Shown here in pieces: positions 29,745 to 37,722 of a DNA stretch of 64,000 nt. The notes beneath the pieces were generated by a model. It saw only the letters and a list, made by a program, of their open reading frames with translations, searched no databases and was not told the DNA's origin. This DNA is from Avoscillospira_A sp052117125 (lineage in GTDB: Bacteria > Bacillota > Clostridia > Oscillospirales > Oscillospiraceae), in contig NZ_JBQKJT010000004.1 of assembly GCF_052117125.1 (NCBI RefSeq), forward strand, positions 62,001 through 126,000, given 5' to 3'. The position numbers and the translations under genes are program-made. Each line of letters starts with the position of its first letter. The stretch's first letter is position 1.

Positions 29745-30899
29745 TCAGAAGGTGACCCACATGCCCCGCAGGATTTCCACGGTCATCTGCCACCAGGTCA
29801 GACGCTCCACCCGCTCCGGCGCCACAATGGGCATTGTGGCCACCACCTGGCCTCCGGCGGTCACCGTCAGCGTGCCCAGTTTCTGGCCCTGCTCCACGGG
29901 GGCCTCCACCGATTCCGCCAGTTCCACCGTCGTCTCCACCTGGGTTTGCAGCCCCTTATCCAGGAGAATCGGCTGGGGCGTTTCCAGCACCGGTGTGATG
30001 GTGTCCACGGTCCCCAGCACCACCGGCACCGTCCCCAAATCCTCCGGCACCTGGGGCGTCACCAGGGCGTAGTTGGCAAAGCCGTAATCCAGCAGCGCCT
30101 TGGCCGACTCGAACCGCTCGCTGGAGCTTTTGCAGTTGAGCACCACGGCGATCAGTTCCAGGCCGTCCCGCTCCGCCGACGCCGACAGACAGTGGCCCGC
30201 CGAGGAGGTATAGCCCGTTTTCAGACCCGTGGCCCCCTGGTAAAACCGGATCAGCTTGTTGGTGTTGGACAGGCCGAACTGCCCATCCCGCACCGTGTCC
30301 ATCCAGATGGTGGTATACTCCTTGATCTTCTCATGCTGCAACAGCTCCCGGGACATGACGGCGATGTCGTAGGCCGACGTCAGATGGCTCTCCGCCTCCG
30401 GCTCGTCGTCCAGGCCGGTGCAGTTGACAAAGTGGGTGTCCTCCATCCCCAGCTCCACGGCCCGCTCGTTCATCATTTCCACAAACGCCGCCTCGCTGCC
30501 GGCCACGGCTTCAGCCAGTGCCGTGGCGCAGTCGTTGGCCGAAGAGACCACCACGGATTTGAGCATTTCGTCCATGGTCATCTGTTCGCCCTCTTCCAGA
30601 TAGACCTGGCTGCCGCCCTTGGCCGCGGCGGCGGCGCTGGCCGTCACCGTCTGGTCCCAGGACAGCCGCCCCTGGTCCAGCGCTTCCATGACCAGCAGCA
30701 GTGTCATAACCTTGGTGACGCTGGCAGGCCGTAGCCGCTCATGGCTGTTCTTTTCATAGAGGACCTGCCCCGTGGCCGCGTCCATCAGAATGGCCGACGG
30801 CGCCGCCACCTCCGGCCCGGCAGCCCGGACCGCAGGCAGCAGGGAGACCGTCAGGCAGAGGCAGACCAGAGCCCCGCACAGTCGTTTCCACATATCCAT
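29745..30899 (-). CDS. D-alanyl-D-alanine carboxypeptidase (DacF/PBP5 family)
   Basis: 384 residues from ATG 30899 (MDMWKRLCGALVCLCLTVSL), with AGGAAGG upstream. Signal peptide to ~AARAAG. Active-site SxxK in RPASVTKVM (Ser60, Lys63), SxN in VVSSANDC (~120), KTG in GLKTGYTSSAGHC (~222), then the PBP5_C domain (from ~265) and a C-terminal amphipathic helix (TWWQMTVEILRGMWVTF) for membrane attachment. It trims pentapeptides in peptidoglycan; in spore formers DacF-like enzymes act during cortex formation. Not part of an obvious operon; transcribed away from mtaB. Confidence 0.9.
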   Translation of the reverse strand: MDMWKRLCGALVCLCLTVSLLPAVRAAGPEVAAPSAILMDAATGQVLYEKNSHERLRPASVTKVMTLLLVMEALDQGRLSWDQTVTASAAAAAKGGSQVYLEEGEQMTMDEMLKSVVVSSANDCATALAEAVAGSEAAFVEMMNERAVELGMEDTHFVNCTGLDDEPEAESHLTSAYDIAVMSRELLQHEKIKEYTTIWMDTVRDGQFGLSNTNKLIRFYQGATGLKTGYTSSAGHCLSASAERDGLELIAVVLNCKSSSERFESAKALLDYGFANYALVTPQVPEDLGTVPVVLGTVDTITPVLETPQPILLDKGLQTQVETTVELAESVEAPVEQGQKLGTLTVTAGGQVVATMPIVAPERVERLTWWQMTVEILRGMWVTF

Positions 30900-30960
30900 C
30901 CATCCTTCCTTTTTACATCGGTGGTACAACCTATGCGTGTCCCCTGGCAGGTATGCCCTC

Positions 30961-30989
30961 TGTACAAGACGCGGTTTGTTGGATATAAT
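30961..30989 (+). promoter_or_regulatory. Promoter of mtaB
   Basis: TGTACA, 17-bp spacer, TATAAT; the -10 ends 34 bp before ATG 31024. Confidence 0.65.
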
Positions 30990-31023
30990 GGAGGTAACTT
31001 TTATAGAAATACGGAGAATCCCT

Positions 31024-32316
31024 ATGAAATTTGCCTTTTACACCCTGGGCTGCAAGGTCAACCAGTACGAGACCCAGGCCATGGAGCAGCGTCTGACAGC
31101 TCTGGGCCATGAGTTGGGCGACTGGACCGAGCCCTGTGACGGCTTCATCGTCAACACCTGCACCGTTACCGCCGTCAGTGATAAGAAGTGCCGCAATATC
31201 ATCCGCCGGGTGCGGAAAGCCAATCCCGACGCTGTGGTGGGCGTCTGCGGCTGTTACGCCCAGACAAAGCCCGAGGAGGTCCAGGCGCTGGAGGTTGATG
31301 TGCTGGCCGGTACCGCCGACCGCATGGCATTTCTGGACGCCGTGGTGGAGGAAGCCGCCCAGCGCATCCGCCAGTCCCGGCAGTTCTGGGAGAAGGCCAC
31401 GGCCCACCGGGAATTTGAACGGCTCCCCGCCGGCGGTCTGGCCGCCCGGACCCGGGCCATGCTGAAGGTCCAGGACGGATGCTGCAACTACTGTTCCTAC
31501 TGTATTATTCCCTACGCCCGGGGACCCATCCGTTCCCTGCCCCTGTCGGAGGCTGTGGAACAGGCCGCGGCCCTGGCCGACGAGGGCTATCGGGAACTGG
31601 TGGTCACCGGCATCGAGATTTCCTCCTGGGGCGTGGAGTTCCGGGACGGCAGCAGTTTGAAAGACCTGCTTTCGGCCCTCTGTGCCGCCGTCCCGTCCAT
31701 GCGGGTGCGGCTGGGTTCCCTGGAGCCCCGGACGATTACAGAGGACTTCTGCAAAACTCTGGCCCCCTTTAAAAATCTCTGTCCCCAGTTTCATCTGAGT
31801 TTGCAAAGTGGATGCGACACGGTGTTAAAGCGCATGAACCGCAAATACGACACCGCACGCTATTTGGAGAGCGTGACCCTGCTGCGGCAGTATTTCCCCC
31901 ACTGTGCCATCACCACCGATCTGATTGTGGCCTTCCCCGGCGAGACGGAAGCGGAATTCCAAGCGTCGCTGGACTTCCTGAAAACCTGCGCCTTTGCCCA
32001 GGTCCATGTGTTTCCTTATTCCCGGCGGGAAGGCACCCCGGCGGCGAAGATAGACGGCCAGCACTCCAACGACGAAAAGGCCCGCCGGTCCAACGAGGCG
32101 GGGGCCGTAGCTGATGCCCTGGCCCAGCAGTACCGGCAGGTCATGGTGGGCCGGACCTATGCCGTACTCTTTGAACAGCCCGAGGGCCGCGACTTCACCG
32201 GCCACGCGGAAAACTATGTGAAGGTTTATGTGGAAGCCGACGGTCTTCACAATCAGGTGCTGCCGGTGGAAATTGTGTCGGTGGAGGCCGATGGGGTGCG
32301 CGGACGGCTGGTGTAA
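31024..32316 (+). CDS. mtaB: tRNA t6A37 methylthiotransferase MtaB
   Basis: 430 residues from ATG 31024 (SD GGAG). The N-terminal UPF0004 domain has YTLGCKVNQYETQAM with Cys10 and further Cys in VNTCTV and VGVCGCYAQ. The radical-SAM cluster motif is CCNYCSYC (CX3CX2C, ~152-160). A TRAM-like domain closes the protein (EIVSVEADGVRGRLV). GCKVNQYE marks the MtaB/YqeV branch, which makes ms2t6A at position 37 of ANN-decoding tRNAs. A longer in-frame extension upstream overlaps dacF and lacks an SD. Confidence 0.92.
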   Translation: MKFAFYTLGCKVNQYETQAMEQRLTALGHELGDWTEPCDGFIVNTCTVTAVSDKKCRNIIRRVRKANPDAVVGVCGCYAQTKPEEVQALEVDVLAGTADRMAFLDAVVEEAAQRIRQSRQFWEKATAHREFERLPAGGLAARTRAMLKVQDGCCNYCSYCIIPYARGPIRSLPLSEAVEQAAALADEGYRELVVTGIEISSWGVEFRDGSSLKDLLSALCAAVPSMRVRLGSLEPRTITEDFCKTLAPFKNLCPQFHLSLQSGCDTVLKRMNRKYDTARYLESVTLLRQYFPHCAITTDLIVAFPGETEAEFQASLDFLKTCAFAQVHVFPYSRREGTPAAKIDGQHSNDEKARRSNEAGAVADALAQQYRQVMVGRTYAVLFEQPEGRDFTGHAENYVKVYVEADGLHNQVLPVEIVSVEADGVRGRLV

Positions 32317-32345
32317 AAAATTTTTTCGTTTTTTGAAAAAAACCG

Positions 32346-32374
32346 TTGACAAAACGGCCTCATGCCGCTATAAT
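32346..32374 (+). promoter_or_regulatory. Strong SigA promoter of the tRNA-Met/Glu operon
   Basis: TTGACA, 17-bp spacer, TATAAT, 30 bp before tRNA-Met. Near-consensus in both boxes. Confidence 0.9.
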
Positions 32375-32403
32375 CATTCTTGCCCTGTTGATGACGGGCA
32401 CAT

Positions 32404-32479
32404 GGCGGCATAGCTCAGTTGGTAGAGTATCCGGTTCATACCCGGCTTGTCACTGGTTCAAGTCCAGTTGCCGCTACCA
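32404..32479 (+). tRNA. tRNA-Met (CAT), elongator type
   Basis: 76 nt with encoded CCA; anticodon loop TTCATAC within CCGG stems. It has D-arm AGCTCAGTTGGTAGAG and T-loop GGTTCAAGTCC. It lacks the initiator three-G-C stem, so it is elongator Met, or Ile2 if the C34 is lysidine-modified; Met is favoured by overall similarity. Confidence 0.92.
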
Positions 32480-32482
32480 AAC

Positions 32483-32557
32483 GGCCCGTTGGTCAAGTGG
32501 TTAAGACACCGCCCTTTCACGGCGGTAACATGGGTTCGAGTCCCGTACGGGTCACCA
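32483..32557 (+). tRNA. tRNA-Glu (TTC)
   Basis: 75 nt with encoded CCA; anticodon loop CTTTCAC between CCGCC and GGCGG; T-loop GGTTCGAGTCC. It follows tRNA-Met by 3 nt, in the same transcript. Confidence 0.95.
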
Positions 32558-32561
32558 TGAA

Positions 32562-32600
32562 AAGCACATCTCTGCAAAGAGATGTGCTTTTTGTTTTTTC
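32562..32600 (+). terminator. Terminator of the tRNA operon
   Basis: AAGCACATCTCT and its exact complement form a 12-bp stem with loop GCAA, followed by TTTGTTTTTTC. The next 274 bp up to the glycosyltransferase gene show no gene or clear signal except a possible TACAAT at 32818. Confidence 0.95.
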
Positions 32601-32874
32601 AGCCTTTGGCACCATGAACCGTGGAACCGGATGGTTTTGCAAGAACCAGAGGATGGTTACTGCATTCCTGTTGGCGTGTACATTGCCTGTCAAACTTCGT
32701 TGTCGTTCCATACGCTTTTCCCGCGCGCTGTGTCGGCAGGGCGCTGTTTTTGTGGCTATTCCTGTTCTTAAAGAAAATTTAATGGTTTCCCTTCTTTTTT
32801 CTAAAAGGTGTTTTTGGGTACAATAAAGGCACAGAAAGAAATTGGAATCATACGAAAGTTTTGGAGGGATCGCC

Positions 32875-33963
32875 ATGAATACCACAATTACTGCTTTGCG
32901 GCCGCTGCGGGTCATCGTTCTGACCGGCCGGTTCGGCATGGGCCATTGTGCCGCCGCCGAGGCCGTCCGTCAGGAGATCCTGGCCGGCGACCCCCAGGCC
33001 CAGGTCCGGGTGGTGGACGTCATCGACGAACTGTTCCCCAACGCCTCCCGTCAGATTTACCGCGGCTTCGGCTTCCTGGTCCGCCGCTGCTCCTGGGTCT
33101 ATAATCTGCTCAACCACACCGCCGGCGCCAAGACCTCCATGCCCCTGCAGCGGACGGTCCTCAAGCGTCTGGATGACCTGCTGCGGGATGTGGACCTGAT
33201 TGTTGCCACCATGCCCGTCTGCTCCCAATACATCGCCGCCTATAAGCGGCAGCGGGACTGCCACATTCCCCTCTACACCTATATCACCGATGTCAGCGTC
33301 CACGATGAATGGATCGCCCCCGGTACCGACCGGTATTTTGTCGCCTGCGAAGAGACGCGGCAGACGCTGCTCTCCAAGGGCGTGGACGACGCCCACATCG
33401 TTGTCAGCGGCATTCCCGTCCGTCCGGGCTTCCGTCAGGCGCCTCAGGTCCGTCCCGTGGGACGCCGGGTGCTGCTGATGGGCGGCGGCCTGGGCCTGAT
33501 CCCCCAGGGCATTCTCGACGCCCTGTGCAGCCGCGACGACATCCATGTGACAGTCATCACCGGCCGGAATGAGTCCCTGCTGGCTACCCTGCGCCGCCGT
33601 TACCCTTCCGTGGAATCCATCGGCTTCACCGACCGGGTGGATGAGTATCTGCGCCGCGCCGATCTGGTGGTCAGCAAGTCCGGCGGCCTCACCACCTTTG
33701 AGGCCATCCACACCCGGACGCCCCTCTTCGTCCTGCGTCCCTTCCTGACCCAGGAGGTGGGCAACGCCCGGTACATTGAAAACCACGGGCTGGGCTATGT
33801 GGACTGGCAGAAAGATGAATCCGTTACGGCAGAGGCATTGCTGGCCCTGCTGGACGACCCCGACGCCCTTGCCGCCATGGGCCGGAACATGGCGCTGCTG
33901 CGGGAGAGCTGGCGTTCCTCCTCTCCCCTGGCGTACTTCTATCCCATGGTGCAGCCGGCATGA
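32875..33963 (+). CDS. MGDG-synthase-like glycosyltransferase (GT28/UgtP type)
   Basis: 362 residues from ATG 32875 (SD GGAGGG). The N-terminal MGDG-synthase domain has LTGRFGMGHCAAAEAVRQEI, the G-x-G-H motif of lipid-acceptor GT28 enzymes. The C-terminal UDP-sugar domain has LLMGGGLGLIPQG (~195) and DLVVSKSGGLTTFEAIHTRT (~265), typical of the donor-binding site. Likely reaction: transfer of a hexose to diacylglycerol or a related lipid at the cytoplasmic membrane face. It overlaps the flippase-like gene by four bases (ATGA), pointing to a joint glycolipid pathway. Confidence 0.85.
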   Translation: MNTTITALRPLRVIVLTGRFGMGHCAAAEAVRQEILAGDPQAQVRVVDVIDELFPNASRQIYRGFGFLVRRCSWVYNLLNHTAGAKTSMPLQRTVLKRLDDLLRDVDLIVATMPVCSQYIAAYKRQRDCHIPLYTYITDVSVHDEWIAPGTDRYFVACEETRQTLLSKGVDDAHIVVSGIPVRPGFRQAPQVRPVGRRVLLMGGGLGLIPQGILDALCSRDDIHVTVITGRNESLLATLRRRYPSVESIGFTDRVDEYLRRADLVVSKSGGLTTFEAIHTRTPLFVLRPFLTQEVGNARYIENHGLGYVDWQKDESVTAEALLALLDDPDALAAMGRNMALLRESWRSSSPLAYFYPMVQPA

Positions 33964-34970
33964 AAAAGGCATTGCGCGACGGCGCCATTTTTCTGGGCAT
34001 CACCGCCCTGGTCTGGTTTGTGGTGCTGCGGCAGGTCTCTCCGGCAGAGATCCGCGCTGCAGCCGCCGGAGCCGACGGCCGCTGGCTGGCCGTGGCCGTT
34101 GGGGCCATGGCCCTATACTTTTTCTGTGAAGCCTGGAACACCCGCCGGGGCCTGCGCCATCTGGGCTACCAGCCCCGGTTTGTCCACTGTCTCCAATACT
34201 CTGCCACGGGCTTTTTCTTCAGCTCCGTGACTCCCTCCTGCACCGGCGGCCAACCCATGCAGCTGTGCGCCATGCACCGCCACGGCGTCTCCCCGGCCCA
34301 CGGCGGCCTGGTGCTGCTGCTGGAACTCTGCTGTTGGCAGGCCGTGGGCGCGGGGCTGGGCGTCTTTGGCCTGATTTATCTGCGCCACCACCTGGCCGGT
34401 GTGACGCCCGGCGTCAAGCTGCTGGCCCTGATCGGTATCCTCCTGAATCTCCTGGCCCTGTCCGTGATCACCGCCGCCGTGGTGCGGCCCGGCTGGGCCA
34501 TGGCATTGGGCGCCAAGGTGGCAAAAAAACTGGAACGCCGCCCCCGTGCCGCCAAGGTCTGGGGCGCCATCCAGCATCAGCTGGAGCAGTACGCCCTCAG
34601 CGCCCCCCTGCTGCGGCGGGAACCAAAGCTGGTGGCCCTGACCTTTTTTACCACCGCTTTGCAGCTGCTGGCCCTCTACAGCGTCCCCTATTGGGTCTTT
34701 CGGGCCATGGGCCTCAGCGGCGTGGCCCTGACCAGCGCCATCGCCGCCCAGGCCGCCGTCAATTTCTCTGTGGGCGCCATGCCTCTGCCCGGCTCCATGG
34801 GTGTGGGCGAGGGCGGATTTCTGGCCATGTTCCGGCTGCTGCTGCCGGCCCAGCTGCTGGGCGGCGCCATGGTCCTCAGCCGGGGCGTCAGCCTCTATCT
34901 CTGCGTCATCGTCACCGGCTTGATTCTGCTGGTGCTCCAGCTGATCCGCCGCTGCCGCACCGCCGCGTGA
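33960..34970 (+). CDS. YbhN/AglD-type flippase-like membrane protein
   Basis: 336 residues with about eight membrane helices (for example AIFLGITALVWFVVLRQVSP, LALIGILLNLLALSVITAAV, GAMVLSRGVSLYLCVIVTGL). It holds the family motifs TGFFFSSVTPSCTGGQPMQL and NFSVGAMPLPGSMGVGEGGF of the lysylphosphatidylglycerol synthase membrane-domain (UPF0104) family, without the C-terminal synthase domain. Such domains act in lipid translocation. Translational coupling to the glycosyltransferase suggests that it flips the glycolipid made by that enzyme. Confidence 0.85.
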   Translation: MKKALRDGAIFLGITALVWFVVLRQVSPAEIRAAAAGADGRWLAVAVGAMALYFFCEAWNTRRGLRHLGYQPRFVHCLQYSATGFFFSSVTPSCTGGQPMQLCAMHRHGVSPAHGGLVLLLELCCWQAVGAGLGVFGLIYLRHHLAGVTPGVKLLALIGILLNLLALSVITAAVVRPGWAMALGAKVAKKLERRPRAAKVWGAIQHQLEQYALSAPLLRREPKLVALTFFTTALQLLALYSVPYWVFRAMGLSGVALTSAIAAQAAVNFSVGAMPLPGSMGVGEGGFLAMFRLLLPAQLLGGAMVLSRGVSLYLCVIVTGLILLVLQLIRRCRTAA

Positions 34971-34975
34971 AAGCC

Positions 34976-35004
34976 TTGTTTTTTGACGGCACATCTGTCA
35001 TAAT
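34976..35004 (+). promoter_or_regulatory. Promoter before the transglutaminase/SLH gene
   Basis: TTGTTT, 17-bp spacer, CATAAT, 35 bp before ATG 35039. Moderate match. Confidence 0.5.
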
Positions 35005-35038
35005 AAAAGGTACTTCACACGGAAGGTAGGGATTTACT

Positions 35039-36682
35039 ATGAAATCGTGCAAACAGACCCTTGGCCGCCTGTTTTTGCTGCTGGCGGTCACGGTGCTGCT
35101 GACCCTTGGCGTTTCCGCCGCCCAGCGGCAGGCCGCCGACGCCGACGCGTTTTACGCCGCCATGGACGCGGAAATCCGTGCCCAGTCCACGGAATTTTCC
35201 ATTGACTATACTGGAGATCGCAGCGACCTCAACAGCACCAACGGCGCCCTGCTGGCGGAGCTTCTGCGCTACATGATGGCCCGGTCTAATGACGGTCCCC
35301 AAAACGGCGACTATCCGGCCCTGAACATTGAAGAGGGCCTGGTGCATTGGGATGACGGTATCTGTTCGTTCCAGCTCTCCTATCTGGACACCCAGACGGA
35401 GCTGGCCTATGTGGACCAGCAGGCCCAGGCCATTGTGGACAGTCTGGACCTGGAGGGCGAGGACGATTACACCAAAATCAAGTTGATCTATGAGTACATC
35501 GGCACCCACTTCGTCTACGACCATTCGCTGACCAAATATTCCGCCTACGACGGATTGACCACCGGTTCCATGGTATGTCAGGGCTACGCCCTGCTGACCT
35601 ACCGGACCATGTGGGACGCCGGTATCCCTTGCCGCATCATCACCGGCCGCAGCGAGAACCAGAACCACGCCTGGAACATCGTCCTGCTGGACGGTCAGTG
35701 GTACAACCTGGATATCACATGGGATTCGGCCACAGAGCCGGGCGGCGCCATGTCCTGGAACTTCTTCCTCAAGGGTGAGGAGGATTTTGACGGTCACATT
35801 CGATTCCAGGCCTTCACCACCGACGACTATGTTTCCGCCCACCCCATGGCCGCCGTCAGCGCACCCCTGCCCAGCATTCAGGTGTTGGTAAACGGCGGCA
35901 GCGTTGCCAGTCTGGCGGTCCGTGTGGGCGTAGAGATTCAGCTGGAGGCCGTTCTGGCCGATGGGACCCTGGCCGATATCGTCTGGACCAGCTCGGACCC
36001 GTCCCTGGTCACCGTGACCCCCGACGGACAGGTGTTGGCCCACGGCACCGGCGAACTGGAACTGACAGCTGCCGTGGTCGGTGACCGGGGCGTGATCTCC
36101 GCCGTAGTCCCCACCACCTCTGTGGACCTGACCGCCGCCGCCCCATGGGCACAAGAGGCAGTCAACGACTACTATCTGGCCCAGCTGCTGCCCATCTCCC
36201 TGTGCAGCGGCTTTGAAAACGACCTGACCCGGGCGGAGCTGGCCCGGCTGTGCTGGCAGCTGGTGCAGCAGTCTGGCCTGTGGAAGGCGCAAGAGCTGGT
36301 GAACCCGTTCAGCGACATTTTGGACAGCCCCGACGCCGCCGCCATTCTCGCCTGCAACTCCCTGGGTCTGATGCAGGGCACCTCCGCCACCACCTTCCAT
36401 CCCGACGCCCCCGTCACTCGGGAGCAGGCTGCTGTAGTTCTGTTCCGTCTGATGATCCTGCTGAACGGCCAGGCACCGGCCACCGGCCCCTTGTCCTATC
36501 ACGACGCCACCTCCATCAGCGATTGGGCCGCCGGCCCTGTCAGCGGCGTCACCGGCGCCAAGGTGTTCTATGGCAGCGACGGCTTCTTCCGTCCCGCCGA
36601 TCACATAACGTTGCAGGAAATGATTGTGGCCCTCTGGCGCATTGCCCAGCCCCATGTGGAAAGCGCCGCAGCCGCCGCCTGA
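35039..36682 (+). CDS. Exported transglutaminase-like protein with Ig-like and SLH regions
   Basis: 547 residues. Signal peptide (LGRLFLLLAVTVLLTLGVSA). Transglutaminase-like core with Cys180 in GSMVCQGYA, His ~211 in NQNHAWNIVLL and Asp ~225 in YNLDITWD, so the triad is intact. A Big2/Ig-like domain follows (~280-365; IVWTSSDPSLVTVTPDGQVL), then two to three SLH-type repeats (~390-540; FSDILDSPDAAAILACNSLG, FHPDAPVTREQAAVVLFRLM, FFRPADHITLQEMIVALWRI). It is likely held on the cell wall by SLH repeats, where it processes peptides or proteins. A terminator follows directly. Confidence 0.88.
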   Translation: MKSCKQTLGRLFLLLAVTVLLTLGVSAAQRQAADADAFYAAMDAEIRAQSTEFSIDYTGDRSDLNSTNGALLAELLRYMMARSNDGPQNGDYPALNIEEGLVHWDDGICSFQLSYLDTQTELAYVDQQAQAIVDSLDLEGEDDYTKIKLIYEYIGTHFVYDHSLTKYSAYDGLTTGSMVCQGYALLTYRTMWDAGIPCRIITGRSENQNHAWNIVLLDGQWYNLDITWDSATEPGGAMSWNFFLKGEEDFDGHIRFQAFTTDDYVSAHPMAAVSAPLPSIQVLVNGGSVASLAVRVGVEIQLEAVLADGTLADIVWTSSDPSLVTVTPDGQVLAHGTGELELTAAVVGDRGVISAVVPTTSVDLTAAAPWAQEAVNDYYLAQLLPISLCSGFENDLTRAELARLCWQLVQQSGLWKAQELVNPFSDILDSPDAAAILACNSLGLMQGTSATTFHPDAPVTREQAAVVLFRLMILLNGQAPATGPLSYHDATSISDWAAGPVSGVTGAKVFYGSDGFFRPADHITLQEMIVALWRIAQPHVESAAAAA

Positions 36683-36700
36683 CCCAAACCGAAATCCGTC

Positions 36701-36730
36701 AAAAGCCGAGGCAGTTTTGCCCCGGCTTTT
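36701..36730 (+). terminator. Terminator after the transglutaminase/SLH gene
   Basis: AAAAGCCGAGGCA and TGCCCCGGCTTTT form a 13-bp stem (one mismatch) with a 4-nt loop; the TTTT is within the stem end. Confidence 0.85.
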
Positions 36731-36761
36731 GGCAATGGTACCCAATAGACGCACCCTTTTC

Positions 36762-36777
36762 CCTATGATATCATAGG
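36762..36777. promoter_or_regulatory. Operator-like 16-bp perfect palindrome before moxR
   Basis: CCTATGATATCATAGG is exactly self-complementary. A further half-site (ATCATAG) follows at 36788-36794. It lies 37 bp upstream of the MoxR-gene start, a usual place for a dimeric repressor to bind. No cognate regulator gene is adjacent. Confidence 0.5.
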
Positions 36778-36813
36778 AGTAACAATTATCATAGAAACAA
36801 GGTGGAATTTCCT

Positions 36814-37722
36814 ATGACGCTGGACGAATTGAAACAAAAACTGGACGAAGCCAACTATATTTATGATGATACCCTGGCTACGGTGCTGGCCGTTTCCCTA
36901 CAGTTGGGCCGCCCGCTGCTCATTGAGGGCGCGGCCGGTGTGGGCAAGACGGAGATTGCCAAGGTCATGGCCTCGGCCCTGGGCCGGGACCTGGTGCGGC
37001 TCCAGTGCTATGAGGGTCTGGACGAAAGCAAGGCCCTGTATGAGTGGAACTATCAGAAACAGCTGTTGTCCATCCAGGTCAATATGAACAGCGACGACAA
37101 GGACGCTCTGACCCGCAGTCTGTTCAGCGATGAGTACCTGCTGGAGCGGCCCCTGCTCCACTCCATCCGGTCGGAAAAGCCCGTGGTGCTGCTCATCGAC
37201 GAAATCGACAAGGCCGATGAGGAATTCGAGGCGTTCTTGCTGGAGCTGCTGTCGGATATGCAGGTGTCCATCCCCGAAATCGGTACCATTCCGGCCAAGA
37301 CCATTCCCTTTGTGGTGCTGACCTCCAACCGGGCCCGGCCCCTGTCGGAAGCCCTGCGCCGCCGCTGCGCCTATCTGTACATTCCCTATCCCGATCTGGA
37401 CAAGGAGCTGGCCATTCTTCGGGCCAAGATGCCCCATCTGGATGATCAGCTGCGGCTCCAGGTGGCCAAGGCCGTCCAGAGTCTTCGCAACAACGAAGCC
37501 ATTTTGAAAAAGCCCTCCATTGCCGAAACGCTGGACTGGGCCGCTGCCCTGGATGCGCTGGGCGTCCGGGAGCTGACCCCCGACGCCATCCGCAACACCG
37601 CCGGATTCCTGCTGAAAAACACCGAGGATATCGAGTGCATGCACGACACCGGCGATGCTGATTGCGGCTGCGGCGGACATGACCACCACAACTGCGGCTG
37701 CGGAGGCCATCACCATGGTTGA
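36814..37722 (+). CDS. MoxR-type AAA+ ATPase with Cys/His-rich tail
   Basis: 302 residues from ATG 36814 (SD AAGGTGG). Walker A EGAAGVGKTEIAK (38-50), Walker B VVLLIDEIDKAD (~124), sensor 1 FVVLTSNRARPLSEALRRRC (~167) and Arg finger in LRRRC place it in the MoxR/CoxD group, chaperone-like ATPases that work with VWA proteins on metalloenzymes. The last 20 residues are unusual: CGCGGHDHHNCGCGGHHHG, two Cys-Gly-Cys modules and His runs, like nickel- or zinc-binding tails. It overlaps the VWA gene by 8 bp. Confidence 0.85.
   Translation: MTLDELKQKLDEANYIYDDTLATVLAVSLQLGRPLLIEGAAGVGKTEIAKVMASALGRDLVRLQCYEGLDESKALYEWNYQKQLLSIQVNMNSDDKDALTRSLFSDEYLLERPLLHSIRSEKPVVLLIDEIDKADEEFEAFLLELLSDMQVSIPEIGTIPAKTIPFVVLTSNRARPLSEALRRRCAYLYIPYPDLDKELAILRAKMPHLDDQLRLQVAKAVQSLRNNEAILKKPSIAETLDWAAALDALGVRELTPDAIRNTAGFLLKNTEDIECMHDTGDADCGCGGHDHHNCGCGGHHHG

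Noticed and set aside
30772..31023. 84-codon N-terminal extension of mtaB
   Set aside because: Lies within dacF on the other strand, has no SD and precedes the conserved MtaB start MKFAFYTLGCK.
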